The notes: a model not told the origin generated them from the sequence alone. Positions 8,548 through 17,792 are shown, numbered from the stretch's first letter. The stretch: 46,606 nucleotides of DNA from Chloroflexota bacterium (GCA_028874795.1 JAPPHT010000007.1:1-46606); one strand, 5' to 3'. Numbers and translations are program-made.

Positions 8548-9837
8548 ATGGCGACACGAACGCAGGAACCGAGCACAGTGCAGACCGTGCAACGCGAGCG
8601 GGCTGCGCATATGGATGTCCGGCAACTCGCGCCCGCCACCGGGCTCCTCGAGTACTGGTATCCCGCCATCGAGGACCGGAAGGTGAACGGGAAGCCCGTC
8701 GGCCTCAAGATATGCGACCAGCAGGTCGTCCTCTTCCGGGGCAAGGACAAGCAGGTCAAGGCCCTCAGCAACGTCTGCCCCCACCGCGGCGGGAGTCTCA
8801 TGCACGGCGACTGCCACTTCGAAGGCACCATCTCCTGCCCCTACCACGGCTGGACCTTCGACGGCGACGGCAACGTCCTCGCCGTACTCCCCGAGGGGCC
8901 GGACTCCCAGGTGCCCGGCAAGGTCATGCAGCGCTCCTACCCCACGCGTACGCTGCGCGGGATGGTCTTCGTGTGGATGGGGGAGGATGAGCCTGCTCCG
9001 ATAGAGGAAGACGTGCCCCCCGAGTTCTTCACGGACGAGGGGCAGATGCTCTACGCGTGGGAGGTATGGCCCGTGAACTGGCGCGTGGCGGTGGAGAACG
9101 CGGGAGACGCCCACGTGCCCTACGTCCACCGCGACTCCGCACTCGTCCTGCTCAACCCCATGGCCCAGACCGGGCCCCGGCGCGGCCGCACGCTCCTCAT
9201 CAACGACCGCTCAGCGAAGAACGCCCCGCCCGCGCCAGGCGCGGGCCGCATGGGTCGCGCCCCGTATCAGTGGCACTTCGAAGAACTGGGCTGGAAGTGG
9301 CCGCTGCACACCTGGCGGCGCACCTGGACCTGGGCATCCCGTTGGGCGGGGCAACGCCGCTACGCGTCGCCGCCTATCGACACGACCGAAGAATGGGGCA
9401 CCGGCACGGGCGCGATGCACCACCTGCCGGCCATGGTCAGGCTGGACTACCACACCCACATGTACACGCGGGTGAACATCCCCATCGACGCGGACAACAC
9501 GCGCCAGATCTACTGGCACTTCACGAAAGCGTCGAACTGGTTCGCCAGGATTCGCGAGAAACTGCTCTTCCACACGTGGCACCGGTGGGCGATGTACACC
9601 GACTTCTCGGTGCAGGACTTCAATGCAGCCGGGCCTCAGCGGTACGACACGCCCGAATACCTCTCCAGCACCGACGCCCGCCTGGTCATGTGGCGCCGTC
9701 TCTTGACGCGCGCGCGAGGGCTCGACAGCGAGATTCGCGACGTGGGCGTGACGCCGGCCGAGCGCGCCTCGCTCGACCTGCAGGCGGATGTCGGAATGGT
9801 CCCTGACGTCTGGACAGACGACGCGGTGGACCGGTAG
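8548..9837 (+). CDS. Rieske aromatic ring-hydroxylating oxygenase, alpha subunit
   Basis: Complete oxygenase alpha subunit of 429 aa. The N-terminal Rieske domain has C77-P-H79 and C97-P-Y-H100 ligands for the [2Fe-2S] cluster (spacing 17). The catalytic domain has the mononuclear iron motif NAGDAHVPYVH with H189 and H194. The length fits phthalate/vanillate/Rieske-monooxygenase-like alpha subunits that work without a beta subunit, and no beta-subunit gene is seen. The ATG at 8548 follows GAGGGGGTGAG. It is a paralogue of the truncated gene at 1-860. The separate Rieske ferredoxin at 15774-16097 is a possible electron donor; no reductase is present in the window. The gene faces the convergent metallohydrolase gene, whose stop is only 24 bases away. 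Confidence 0.93.
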   Translation: MATRTQEPSTVQTVQRERAAHMDVRQLAPATGLLEYWYPAIEDRKVNGKPVGLKICDQQVVLFRGKDKQVKALSNVCPHRGGSLMHGDCHFEGTISCPYHGWTFDGDGNVLAVLPEGPDSQVPGKVMQRSYPTRTLRGMVFVWMGEDEPAPIEEDVPPEFFTDEGQMLYAWEVWPVNWRVAVENAGDAHVPYVHRDSALVLLNPMAQTGPRRGRTLLINDRSAKNAPPAPGAGRMGRAPYQWHFEELGWKWPLHTWRRTWTWASRWAGQRRYASPPIDTTEEWGTGTGAMHHLPAMVRLDYHTHMYTRVNIPIDADNTRQIYWHFTKASNWFARIREKLLFHTWHRWAMYTDFSVQDFNAAGPQRYDTPEYLSSTDARLVMWRRLLTRARGLDSEIRDVGVTPAERASLDLQADVGMVPDVWTDDAVDR

Positions 9838-9861
9838 CAGCCTTCGAGTCCTGCGCGCTCG

Positions 9862-11088
9862 CTACCGGTCATCCTGCTTGGGCAGCCAGCCCCACGGATG
9901 GGGTCCCCAGTCCGGACTGATCATCTCGCCGGCCCGTACCGTGTGGACAGGTGCCACAGCCTGGTCGCCGTAGAACAGATTGCCGGAGCAGTCCTCGAAC
10001 TCCCATTTCCCGGTGACACGGTCGAGGATGGAGATGTCCGCCTCCCTGCCGACTGCGAGGGCCCCCAGCGTGTCCTCCGCGCCCAGCACCTGCGCAGCGT
10101 TTGTGGTGGTCATGCGGATGACGTCTTCGAAGGAGTAGCCCATGGCCAGGAACTTGGACATGTACTCCGTCAGGCTGTAGACGATCTCCCGGCGGCCTGG
10201 CGTGGACATGTCCGTGCTGATCGTGTGCGGGTGGAACCCCTGGTCCGCCAGCCTGAGCGATATCTCGTAGTTGAAGTTGTTCCGACCCGTGGCCGAATCG
10301 AAGAACACGCCTTTCGACTCCGCGTCGCGCAGCTCCGGAACGAGCCGGTTCTCCGAGTCGAGCACGCCGCCCGGATGCGCGGTGCATACGTGCGTCACGA
10401 TGTCGCCGCCGCGCAGCATGTTAAGAAGGTGCCGTGTCAGGTCCGGCGCCTTCTCCTTGTCGCCGGTGAGCGTGTCGCCGATGTGGACCATCAGGGGCAG
10501 GTTGGTCTCTTCTGCAGCCTCTCTGGCCCGGGCTATCAGCTCCTCGCCGTGCTCACGGATGACGGGCCCGACGAGGCGCAGCTTGATCCCCCTGATGGCG
10601 TCCGGGAACTCGGCGGCGGCCTTGATGGTGCCGTCCATGTCTATCTCGTCAGGGTGATACAGATCGGGCTGCGCCCGGGGGAGCCCCAGGATCCCCACGC
10701 GGCCGATGTTCAGGAAGCACGTGAGCCTCGTCTTCGTCTTTCCCTCCAGGTAGAGCGGAAAGATGCCGAAGTTCCATGCGCCCACGGTGCCGGCGTCCAG
10801 GATCGTCGTAACCCCGGAGAGGACCCCCGCGATCTCGGGGGGCGAGGCCTGCCAGTTCACGCCCGGCGTCTGCGACCCGTGCATGAAGTGCGTGTGGACG
10901 TCGATGAGCCCCGGCACCACGTACTGGTCGTCCCGGAGTTGCATGACCCGCGTCGCGTCGCCGTCAGCGTCGAGAGAGCCGCCGATGCTGGTGATGACTC
11001 CGTCCGTGACGCCGATGTCTCCGACTGCGTCGAGGCCCTGGCCCGGGTCGAAGATATGACCGCCCTTGATGATGAGATCGTGAGCCAT
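9862..11088 (-). CDS. amidohydrolase/deacetylase-type metallohydrolase (COG3964-like)
   Basis: Metal-dependent hydrolase of 408 aa in the amidohydrolase superfamily. Visible ligands are the HxH pair H65/H67 in GLIDVHTHFM, a candidate carboxylated lysine K169 in GIKLRLVG, H202 in LMVHIGD, H233 in DIVTHVCT and D293 in TISTDMSTPG. The C-terminus returns to the small beta domain (GREADISILDRV). The open frame extends upstream, but the ATG at 11088 has GGAGG at 11098-11102 and begins the usual MAHDLIIKGG strand. It is the third gene of a minus-strand set with the binding protein (14345) and permease (12974), 80 bases behind the permease gene. It may open a cyclic amide, imide or ester of the imported compound; this is inference. 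Dihydroorotase-like or deacetylase activity cannot be told apart here. Confidence 0.88.
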   Translation of the reverse strand: MAHDLIIKGGHIFDPGQGLDAVGDIGVTDGVITSIGGSLDADGDATRVMQLRDDQYVVPGLIDVHTHFMHGSQTPGVNWQASPPEIAGVLSGVTTILDAGTVGAWNFGIFPLYLEGKTKTRLTCFLNIGRVGILGLPRAQPDLYHPDEIDMDGTIKAAAEFPDAIRGIKLRLVGPVIREHGEELIARAREAAEETNLPLMVHIGDTLTGDKEKAPDLTRHLLNMLRGGDIVTHVCTAHPGGVLDSENRLVPELRDAESKGVFFDSATGRNNFNYEISLRLADQGFHPHTISTDMSTPGRREIVYSLTEYMSKFLAMGYSFEDVIRMTTTNAAQVLGAEDTLGALAVGREADISILDRVTGKWEFEDCSGNLFYGDQAVAPVHTVRAGEMISPDWGPHPWGWLPKQDDR

Positions 11089-11168
11089 GCCAGCCTTTCC
11101 TCCGTCTGAAGCTGCTCGGCCAGGGCTGCGCTTGGCCATCGGGACCGGGCGTACAGCCGTCCCGTGCT

Positions 11169-12974
11169 CTATCCCGCGGCCATACCCTCCTGGCGGATGC
11201 CCTGCTTGGAGACGAACCACCGCACGACGAAGGCGAGTACCGCCACCAGCACGGTAAACATGATCCCCATCGCCGCAGCCTGAGGCTGCGATACAGCCCC
11301 GCCTCCCGTGGTGCTCAACCGGTTGAACAACACAACCGGGAGCGTGTTGGAATCGGCGTCCGCCAGGAAGACCGCTATCGTGAACTCGTGCGAGCCCAGG
11401 AGGAAGAGCAGCAGCCACGCGGCGACCGCATGCGGCAGCAGGAGTGGGAGCAGCACCCGGCGGAATGTTGCGAACTGGCTTGCTCCGCTGGTCGCTGAGG
11501 CTTCTTCCAGTTCACGATTGATCTGGAGCACGCCGGCGTAGCTGTTGCGGTATGCCACGGACGTCCGGAAGGAGTAGGCCAGCACCAGGATCCAGATCGT
11601 CCCGAAGATCGGTATCCACTTGCCCACCACGATGTAGAACATGAAGAACGCGAACGCCGCCACCGTGGCCGGGATCGCCACTGAGGAAGAAGCGAACAGG
11701 TCGAGTATGCGGTTCACCGGCCCACGCTTCCCGCGCACGACGGTCCACGCGATGATCATCGATAGCGTTACCGCGATCGTCGCGCTGAGCGAGGCGACAA
11801 CGAACGTGCGCCACAGGCCTCCCCAGAACTGGGAGTCGTCCAGCACCACCCGGTAGGCGTCGAGCGTTGCCCTGTTGAAGAGGTTGTCCCATGTCATCTC
11901 GACGAAGAATGGGAAGAAGCTGGCCCAGACCAGGACGACCAACGGAATGACGAAAGCCACCATGAGGTAACCGAAGAGGAATGCGTACGCGGCGTACCTC
12001 CAATTCCCGAGGCGCAGACGCCGCGGACGGTACCCCTTTCCGGTCACGGTTGCATACTTGTTCGCCTGCCGGGTCAGTCGGGAGTAGACGAAGAACAGGC
12101 TGTACGTGATCACCAGGAAATTGAGCGCATATGCCGCGGCGATGCCGTACTCCGGCAGGCCGTAGGCGCCGCAGCACAGCGGCAGCCATATGCGCAGGCT
12201 GAAGATGTTGGCGCCCGCGCCGATCCCGAAGAGCAGCGGCACTTCGAACTGCCCGACGGTGATGATCATGTTGAGCATCACGACGGCCAGGATACCGGGC
12301 AGCATGATCGGAAACGTCACGCGCCGCAACGTCTGGAGCGTGCCGCCGCCCGAAGTCGAACTGGCCTCCTCCAGGGCTCCGTCCATGTTCCTCAGCACCG
12401 CACTCAGGAGCAGGAAGAAGAACGTGGCGCCGCCGATACCCTGCACCAGGATCATCCCCGGGAACGAGAAGGGGTTGATGGGCCCCGTCTCCCAGAACGG
12501 AAGCACCGCCCGGATCCCCTGGTTGAAGAGACCCGTGGAGGGCGCGAGCATCAGCAGCCAGGCCTGGGCTCTGACCAGTCCCGGCATGATCGCAGGCATC
12601 AGGATGATGACGAACATCAACCGCCGGTATGGGAGGTCGGTCCGTTCGATCAGCCACGCCAGCGTGAAACCGATCACGAGCGATAGCGCCACCGAGCCGC
12701 CCACGAAGTAGGACGTATCGATGAGCGTAGCGGTCATCCCTCCGCCGGTGTAGACCTCTCTGAGATTGTCGAGGGTCGTATACGCGGTGGACTGGAAAGG
12801 GAGAGACGTCGTGGGCCCGCGGAACGCCGCGAATATCTGAACGGCAAGCGGCACGATCAGCAGGTAGAACAGGAGCAACACCGCCGCCCCGGTGATCAGC
12901 GTCATCGCACTGATGCGAGGGGTGAGCTTCCGCACCCAGGGGAGCCGCCCGGCAGACACGTTAACAACGGCCAC
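11169..12974 (-). CDS. ABC importer permease, FbpB-type double domain
   Basis: Permease of 601 aa with two fused BPD_transp_1 domains and about 12 transmembrane helices. The EAA loops are LEEASSTSGGGTLQTLRR in the first half and LEEASATSGASQFATFRR in the second. The start is GTG at 12974 (MAVVNVSAGRL), with GAGGAG a few bases upstream on the minus strand. It lies between the binding-protein gene (13083-14345, 108 bases upstream in transcription order) and the metallohydrolase gene (80 bases downstream), consistent with one operon from the promoter at 14395-14423. The ATPase partner is most likely the divergent gene at 14565. It is a counterpart of the permease at 6639 but clearly diverged, so the two importers may have different ligands. 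Confidence 0.93.
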   Translation of the reverse strand: MAVVNVSAGRLPWVRKLTPRISAMTLITGAAVLLLFYLLIVPLAVQIFAAFRGPTTSLPFQSTAYTTLDNLREVYTGGGMTATLIDTSYFVGGSVALSLVIGFTLAWLIERTDLPYRRLMFVIILMPAIMPGLVRAQAWLLMLAPSTGLFNQGIRAVLPFWETGPINPFSFPGMILVQGIGGATFFFLLLSAVLRNMDGALEEASSTSGGGTLQTLRRVTFPIMLPGILAVVMLNMIITVGQFEVPLLFGIGAGANIFSLRIWLPLCCGAYGLPEYGIAAAYALNFLVITYSLFFVYSRLTRQANKYATVTGKGYRPRRLRLGNWRYAAYAFLFGYLMVAFVIPLVVLVWASFFPFFVEMTWDNLFNRATLDAYRVVLDDSQFWGGLWRTFVVASLSATIAVTLSMIIAWTVVRGKRGPVNRILDLFASSSVAIPATVAAFAFFMFYIVVGKWIPIFGTIWILVLAYSFRTSVAYRNSYAGVLQINRELEEASATSGASQFATFRRVLLPLLLPHAVAAWLLLFLLGSHEFTIAVFLADADSNTLPVVLFNRLSTTGGGAVSQPQAAAMGIMFTVLVAVLAFVVRWFVSKQGIRQEGMAAG

Positions 12975-13082
12975 GAAACACTCCTCTCACCCCCGCCTTC
13001 CGCCTGCCCCGGACGGTTGTCCAGTCAGAGGCAGGCGCGATTGCGGCGGTTCGCCGTACCTGGCCGTGTGCGCAGGGCCGGA

Positions 13083-14345
13083 CTAGCGGACCCCCCGGAG
13101 CACGATGTCCTGGAAGATGCGCAGCATCCTGACGCGCTCGGGCAGCCGCTCGATCGTCAGCCACGTGGGCCAGCCTTTCTCCAACGCCTCGAGGCTCGCG
13201 AGCATCTTCGGGTTCCCTTCGATGGTCTCACGTGGGAGGCCGAGGTGTGGCGACGGGATCGTCAGGTGCGCATGCGCGTACCGGGCGGCCAGCCAGTCCG
13301 GGTCGAAGGCGCTCCACAGCTCGTAGAGGATTCCTCCGTTGGGGTGCTGCGCATTGCGCATGATCCCGGCATTCTGGGCCCAGACGCCTGCGCCCTCGTA
13401 CGACAGGACGTCGATCGGCGCGCCCTGGCGGTGCTCGGGTGGGATCGCGAAGGTCGGGAACATCACAGGGCGCTCTCCGGAGATCAGCAATGCCTCCGGG
13501 TTGGACGTGATCAGCAGACCGTGGTCATCGATCAGTTGGATGGCCAACTCCCTGGCGCGCTCCTCGCCGAACTTGAGCGCGATGAAGCTGAAGCCGCCGA
13601 AGAAGTAGGGCGGGCTCGACGTCAACCGGTTCTCCCACTGGGGTTGCAGGAAGTCGAACGGGTCGGTGGGCAGGTCGCTCGCCTGCAGTTCGTTCGTGTT
13701 GTACCACATGACGTAGGCGTTGCTGGAGTCGAACATCATGCCCGGTTGCGACGGGTCCAGGAACTCCTCGGGTACGGCGTACTGCGTCCAGTCGAACTCC
13801 TTGTCGAGCAGGTCGTTGTCATAGACGGGGCCGTAGATGTTGTAGGCGCCGCCGAACGTGTCGGTCGAGAACTGCCCGGCAGCAGCAGCAGTGATGATGG
13901 CTCCCGCCGTGGCGAACTGCCTGCCCTGGCTGGTGATGGTCATGCCGGGGTAGGCGCCCTGGAAGGCGGCCTTCTCTTCGGGTCCAATCTCACCGAAGCC
14001 CCAGAGCGAGAGTTGCCCGCCCTCTTCAGCCAACGCTCTTTGGTGCAGCTCGTCCAGGTGGGCCTTCATCTCCGGCCAGACGCGCTCATAGAAGTCGGGC
14101 ACTTCGATGATGCCGGACAGGCGCATCTCCTCGGATATCGGCACCGGCGTCGGAGTTGCCGTAGGCGCCGCCGTAGGAGTCGGGGTCGTACCCGGCTCAG
14201 GAGGCGGGACCGGCGTTGCCGTGGGCGGAGGCGGAGGCGTCGCGGTGGGTACCGGCGTGGGAGTAGGGTCGGCGCTGCATGCGACCACCACAACAGCGGT
14301 CAGAGCGAGAAGTAGCGGCAGCAGCCCTTTCGCTGGAAATCTCAT
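13083..14345 (-). CDS. ABC importer solute-binding lipoprotein (iron(III)-type family)
   Basis: Binding lipoprotein of 420 aa. The signal peptide MRFPAKGLLPLLLALTAVVV ends in VVAC with the lipidated cysteine at residue 23. A Thr/Pro linker of about 45 residues follows, then a periplasmic-binding fold related to COG1840 proteins (GQLSLWGFGEIGPEEKAAF, ITSNPEALLISGERPVMF). The frame is open for 65 more codons upstream, but the ATG at 14345 has GGAGG just upstream and is the only start that puts a signal peptide at the N-terminus. A strong promoter (14395-14423) lies 50 bases before it. It is the first gene of the minus-strand importer operon and is divergent from the ATPase at 14565. The ligand is unknown. 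Confidence 0.9.
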   Translation of the reverse strand: MRFPAKGLLPLLLALTAVVVVACSADPTPTPVPTATPPPPPTATPVPPPEPGTTPTPTAAPTATPTPVPISEEMRLSGIIEVPDFYERVWPEMKAHLDELHQRALAEEGGQLSLWGFGEIGPEEKAAFQGAYPGMTITSQGRQFATAGAIITAAAAGQFSTDTFGGAYNIYGPVYDNDLLDKEFDWTQYAVPEEFLDPSQPGMMFDSSNAYVMWYNTNELQASDLPTDPFDFLQPQWENRLTSSPPYFFGGFSFIALKFGEERARELAIQLIDDHGLLITSNPEALLISGERPVMFPTFAIPPEHRQGAPIDVLSYEGAGVWAQNAGIMRNAQHPNGGILYELWSAFDPDWLAARYAHAHLTIPSPHLGLPRETIEGNPKMLASLEALEKGWPTWLTIERLPERVRMLRIFQDIVLRGVR

Positions 14346-14394
14346 GACAGGTCCTCCCCCCACGCGGCTCCCTACCCGCGGATAGATGCGCCGC

Positions 14395-14423
14395 ATTATC
14401 AAAAGTCGGAACGGGCTTGTCAA
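14395..14423 (-). promoter_or_regulatory. sigma70-type promoter of the minus-strand importer operon
   Basis: Reading the minus strand: TTGACA (14423-14418), a 17-base spacer and GATAAT (14400-14395). It is close to the bacterial consensus and lies 50 bases before the ATG of the binding lipoprotein at 14345. Confidence 0.75.
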
Positions 14424-14495
14424 CGATGCCGCATCTGCCCTTTCCTCAGCGGAAAGATGGATTTCTGCCGCCTTTCGGTGGATACTGGCCGAAAC

Positions 14496-14524
14496 TTGAC
14501 GTAGCACGCCCTGTGATGTAACCC
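14496..14524 (+). promoter_or_regulatory. possible promoter for the ABC ATPase gene
   Basis: TTGACG (14496-14501), a 17-base spacer and TAACCC (14519-14524), 41 bases before the GTG start at 14565. The -10 is poor, so this is tentative. Confidence 0.35.
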
Positions 14525-14564
14525 TGCCACAGCCGCTCACAGAGCATGGCTAGGAGGCCGTCGA

Positions 14565-15710
14565 GTGTCAGCCCTGGCAACAGAGGACCGTTCCAAGGCT
14601 CTCAGCATTGAGGGTCTGTCGAAAACGTTCCGGTCGAACGACGGGGACGTCTATGCCCTGAGGTCTGTCGATATCGAAGTCGAGCAGGGTAAGGTTGTGA
14701 CGTTGCTGGGCCCCAGCGGCTGCGGGAAAACGACTACCCTGAGGTCGATAGCCGGGTTGGAGCGGCCTGATGCGGGCGAGATCGCGATCGATTCCGAGGT
14801 CGTTTTCAATCACGCCCGGGGCACGAATGTTCCGACGCACCAGCGGCCTATCTCGATGGTCTTTCAGTCCTACGCTATCTGGCCGCACATGACCGTCTTC
14901 GAGAACGTTGCCTACCCGTTGCGCGTCGGCAAGGAGAAGATCAGCAAGAGTCAGATGGAAGAGCGCGTGACGAGAGTGCTCGAGATGGTCCGCATCCCCG
15001 AGTTGATCGGCCGTAGCGCGACCATGCTGAGCGGAGGACAGCAGCAGCGGGTGGCCGTTGCCCGCGCGCTCATCAAAGAGCCCAAGCTCCTGCTGCTGGA
15101 CGAGCCCCTCAGCAACTTGGACGCAAAGCTCCGGGAAGAGATGCGCATCGAGTTCAAGGAGCTGTTCAATCGGGCGCAGGTCTCCGCCGTGTACGTCACC
15201 CATGACCTGCTGGAGGCGCTGGTCCTCTCGGACACCATCATCGTCATGAACAGCGGGCGCATCGCCCAGCAGGGAACGCCGAGGGAGGTCTACTCCAACC
15301 CGCAGGACCAGTTCGTTGCCGACTTCATGGGCGCCGGGAACATCGTCGAGGGCGTCGTCAAGAAGAGCGATACCGATCCGATCCTGGTGGACGTGGGTTT
15401 CGCGGAGCTCTCCGTCAATGCGCTCTCCCCGTTCCGGTTGGGCGACAAGGTCCTCGTTGCCATCCGCCCCGAGGGCATCGAACTCAGCCACCGGAGCTCC
15501 GGCTCGGACAGGGACGTGGAGGCCCCGTGCACCGTCGAAACGGAGGTCTTCCTGGGGACCAGCATGGAGTACCGGGTGGCCTTCGGTGAGCACCGGTTGC
15601 GCGTAAGGACTTCCGTAGACACGCCTGCCTTCGGAGAAGGCGCCACGGCCTACGCAAGGTTCCCGGTCTCCGCCTGCCTGGCCTTCTCCGCTGCCGGGCC
15701 TCAGGCGTGA
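14565..15710 (+). CDS. ABC importer ATP-binding protein (iron(III)/spermidine-type)
   Basis: ATPase of 381 aa. It shows Walker A GPSGCGKT (49-56), Q-loop Q101, signature LSGGQQQ (155-161), Walker B LLLLDEP with D179/E180, H-loop H213 and a C-terminal TOBE-like region with an EGIELSHRS segment. The GTG at 14565 has TAGGAGG at 14551-14557. It is divergent from the binding-protein/permease/metallohydrolase operon and most likely supplies that permease with energy. Residues around the Q-loop (MVFQSYAIWPHMT) are identical to those of the ATPase at 909, so the two ATPases are paralogues and might even serve both permeases. It is followed 63 bases later by the Rieske ferredoxin gene on the same strand. 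Confidence 0.95.
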   Translation: MSALATEDRSKALSIEGLSKTFRSNDGDVYALRSVDIEVEQGKVVTLLGPSGCGKTTTLRSIAGLERPDAGEIAIDSEVVFNHARGTNVPTHQRPISMVFQSYAIWPHMTVFENVAYPLRVGKEKISKSQMEERVTRVLEMVRIPELIGRSATMLSGGQQQRVAVARALIKEPKLLLLDEPLSNLDAKLREEMRIEFKELFNRAQVSAVYVTHDLLEALVLSDTIIVMNSGRIAQQGTPREVYSNPQDQFVADFMGAGNIVEGVVKKSDTDPILVDVGFAELSVNALSPFRLGDKVLVAIRPEGIELSHRSSGSDRDVEAPCTVETEVFLGTSMEYRVAFGEHRLRVRTSVDTPAFGEGATAYARFPVSACLAFSAAGPQA

Positions 15711-15773
15711 TAGTGAAAGCTGAACGGCGGCGGATAACCTAGGCGGCAGGCCATATCGTCAGGAGACTCTCTG

Positions 15774-16097
15774 GTGCTCAGCGAATTCGTGAAGGTTGCC
15801 ACGCTTGGGGATATCGCCCCGGGTGAGATGCAGACGGTTGAGGTTGGAAGCGAGTACATACTCGTGGCCCGCATCGGGGACGAGTACTTCGCGCTGGACG
15901 GCTTCTGCACCCATGCGGAGGGGTTCCTCTCTGAAGGCTACCTGCTCGAAGACTACTGTGAGGTCGAGTGCCCCATCCACGAAGGCGCGTTCAACCTGCG
16001 GACGGGCGAGGTGACCAACCCCCCGGCGGAGGAGCCTGTCGTCGCCTACGAAGTGCGGATCGAGGGTGACGACATCCTGGTCGGGCCACGGTCCTGA
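15774..16097 (+). CDS. Rieske-type ferredoxin (oxygenase electron-transfer component)
   Basis: Small [2Fe-2S] protein of 107 aa with Rieske ligands C45-T-H47 and C66-P-I-H69 (18 residues between the pairs), in the order and spacing of bacterial dioxygenase ferredoxins such as BphF/NdoA-type proteins. It has no membrane anchor, so it should be cytoplasmic. The start is GTG at 15774 with AGGAGA at 15761-15766. It is the natural candidate to deliver electrons to the Rieske oxygenases encoded at 1-860 and 8548-9837. No flavin reductase gene lies in the window. A role as a nitrite-reductase small-subunit homologue is less likely in this setting. Confidence 0.9.
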   Translation: MLSEFVKVATLGDIAPGEMQTVEVGSEYILVARIGDEYFALDGFCTHAEGFLSEGYLLEDYCEVECPIHEGAFNLRTGEVTNPPAEEPVVAYEVRIEGDDILVGPRS

Positions 16098-16143
16098 CCC
16101 GGGCAATGCCCCTTACCTGAAGCAGCCCGAACGACGATTGTGG

Positions 16144-16932
16144 CTACGATGCGCCCGGAGCGCGGCGCTGGCCGGCACGGGCGTCCGTGATGTACTCGGA
16201 CGCCGCGTCGTAGATCGCCTTGCCAACCTGGCCGTAGGCCGACGTGGGCTTCCCCACCTGCGCCTGCGCGTACCCGATGGTCCCGGGGAACCCGAGGAGG
16301 ATGTCGCATTCGTCGCCCGCAAGGTAGCCGGCGATGGTGGGGATGCGAACCTCCTTCGTGATCTCCTCGGTCAATGGCGGGCGGATTCCCGTGAGCACGA
16401 GAGAGAAAGCGCCCGCGGCCACGAGAGACCGGGCATCGTTCCAGATCTGCTCCTCGGGCAGCGTCGCGCCTCCGGTCATGCCTCCTATCGCCACGCTCGT
16501 CATGGGCGTGACGCCCATGTGCGCCATCACGGGGATGCCCGCCTTGACCAGCGCCTCGATCGTGGGAGCGAAGTGCGCGCCCCCTTCCAGCTTGACGCCC
16601 GAGCAGCGGGTCTCCTTCATGATCCGCCCCGCGTTCCTGATGGCGTCCTCGATGCCCGTGTGATACGACATGAAGGGCAGGTCGACTATGACCGGCACCC
16701 GTTCTGTCGCCCGGCGGACCGCACGGCCCATGACGATCATCTCATCCACCGTCGTATCGTTCATGTCCGGGTGGCCCAGCAGGAACTGGCTGCCGCTGTC
16801 GCCCACGAGGAACATGTCCGGCTCCGCCATCTCGATGATGGCAGCCATCTCGTACGAGTAGGCGACCCACATGACGGCCTTCCTGCCGTCCGTCTTCATC
16901 TGCTGTATGTCAGCGATCGTCAGCTTCGCCAT
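16144..16932 (-). CDS. PanB-like (ketopantoate hydroxymethyltransferase family) protein with altered active site
   Basis: Protein of 262 aa in the PEP-mutase/PanB TIM-barrel family. Metal-site residues typical of PanB are present: D45 in FLVGDSG, D84 in VIVDLPF and E116 in VKLEGG, and AGIPVMAHMGVTP is also typical. At the place of the PanB catalytic glutamate (LExVP in true enzymes) it reads LVLTGIRPP with T181, and the downstream IGIGAG-type motif is replaced by IAGYLAGDECDILLGFPG. It therefore probably does not make ketopantoate; an aldol or retro-aldol reaction on a pathway intermediate is a reasonable inference. The ATG at 16932 has GGAGGAG upstream. It is the second gene of a pair with the alpha/beta hydrolase at 17792, 32 bases behind it. 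Confidence 0.8.
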   Translation of the reverse strand: MAKLTIADIQQMKTDGRKAVMWVAYSYEMAAIIEMAEPDMFLVGDSGSQFLLGHPDMNDTTVDEMIVMGRAVRRATERVPVIVDLPFMSYHTGIEDAIRNAGRIMKETRCSGVKLEGGAHFAPTIEALVKAGIPVMAHMGVTPMTSVAIGGMTGGATLPEEQIWNDARSLVAAGAFSLVLTGIRPPLTEEITKEVRIPTIAGYLAGDECDILLGFPGTIGYAQAQVGKPTSAYGQVGKAIYDAASEYITDARAGQRRAPGAS

Positions 16933-16964
16933 TGCGCTCCTCCATCGCACCCTGCAGGGCGTTC

Positions 16965-17792
16965 CTAGTCGGACAACAGGAACGGGCGGGCCAGCTCGAC
17001 GAACTCGGCGGGCCAGCCCTGCATCGTGAAGTGACCGGCGCCCGGGATCACCTTCATCTCGGCGCCCGGGATCAACGCCGCGATCTCCTGCCCCGCGGTC
17101 AGCGGGAACAGAGGCGGCGCCTGGTCGCCCCACGTTACCAGGGTGGGCACCTGAATCTTGCTCAGCTTCGGCTTGAGGTAGTACCGCCGCCGCATGGCTG
17201 GGTCGTTCAGATGTTTCGTGATCTGCCGGAATGCCGCTTCGGCCCCGGGCTGCTGGGCGTTCCTCCAGTAGAAGCCGGCCATCTGCTCCTGGTCCTGGGC
17301 GCGGAACTGGCCCTTTACCGCGGCCTTCACCGCCTCCTCGTCCGGGACCTGGAAGTTCGAGACCGATTCGGGCGGGGTCGGGTTCATGCCGGCGATGCTG
17401 TCCAGCACCAGCTTCCTCACGCGATTGGGGCTCTCGTAGGCGAACGTGGCCGCGATCCAGCCTCCCAGGGAGTGTCCGATGATGTTCGTCCTCGAATACC
17501 CGAGCTTGTCCTGTATCTCGCGAACGTGGTCCGCCAGGTAGGAGATCGAGTACTCGAAGTCCATCCTGCTCCCCATCCCCCAGCCGATCTGGTCGATCGC
17601 GAAGATGTGCAGCCCGTCGGCCAGGCCTTCCCGGATCGCAGGCAGCCAGGAATCTGCGCCGTTCGTGTAGCCGACCCCGTGGATGCAGATCGTCGGTATC
17701 CCTGCCCCGGCTTCCAGGAACCGTGCTTCCACATTCTCCAGTTGGAGACGCCTGTCGACCGCCGGTTCGACTGAGTAGTCCGCAGATGTCAT
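16965..17792 (-). CDS. alpha/beta hydrolase
   Basis: Hydrolase of 275 aa with a full triad: nucleophile S108 in GHSLGG, D223 in TWGD and H254 in GAGHF. The oxyanion-side motif CIHGVG follows the first core strands. A helical cap of about 80 residues (FRAQDQEQMAGFYWRNA) sits between core and C-terminal part, as in C-C bond hydrolases and haloalkane-type relatives. The ATG at 17792 has GGAGGG just upstream; the frame extends further but without a better start. It forms an operon with the PanB-like gene 32 bases downstream, and is divergent from a second alpha/beta hydrolase (18011). The likely role is hydrolysis of an ester or C-C bond in the breakdown product; the substrate is unknown. Confidence 0.88.
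   Translation of the reverse strand: MTSADYSVEPAVDRRLQLENVEARFLEAGAGIPTICIHGVGYTNGADSWLPAIREGLADGLHIFAIDQIGWGMGSRMDFEYSISYLADHVREIQDKLGYSRTNIIGHSLGGWIAATFAYESPNRVRKLVLDSIAGMNPTPPESVSNFQVPDEEAVKAAVKGQFRAQDQEQMAGFYWRNAQQPGAEAAFRQITKHLNDPAMRRRYYLKPKLSKIQVPTLVTWGDQAPPLFPLTAGQEIAALIPGAEMKVIPGAGHFTMQGWPAEFVELARPFLLSD

Noticed and set aside
9898-11109. 403-codon plus-strand frame
   Set aside because: Antisense shadow of the metallohydrolase, which has clear metal ligands and ribosome site.
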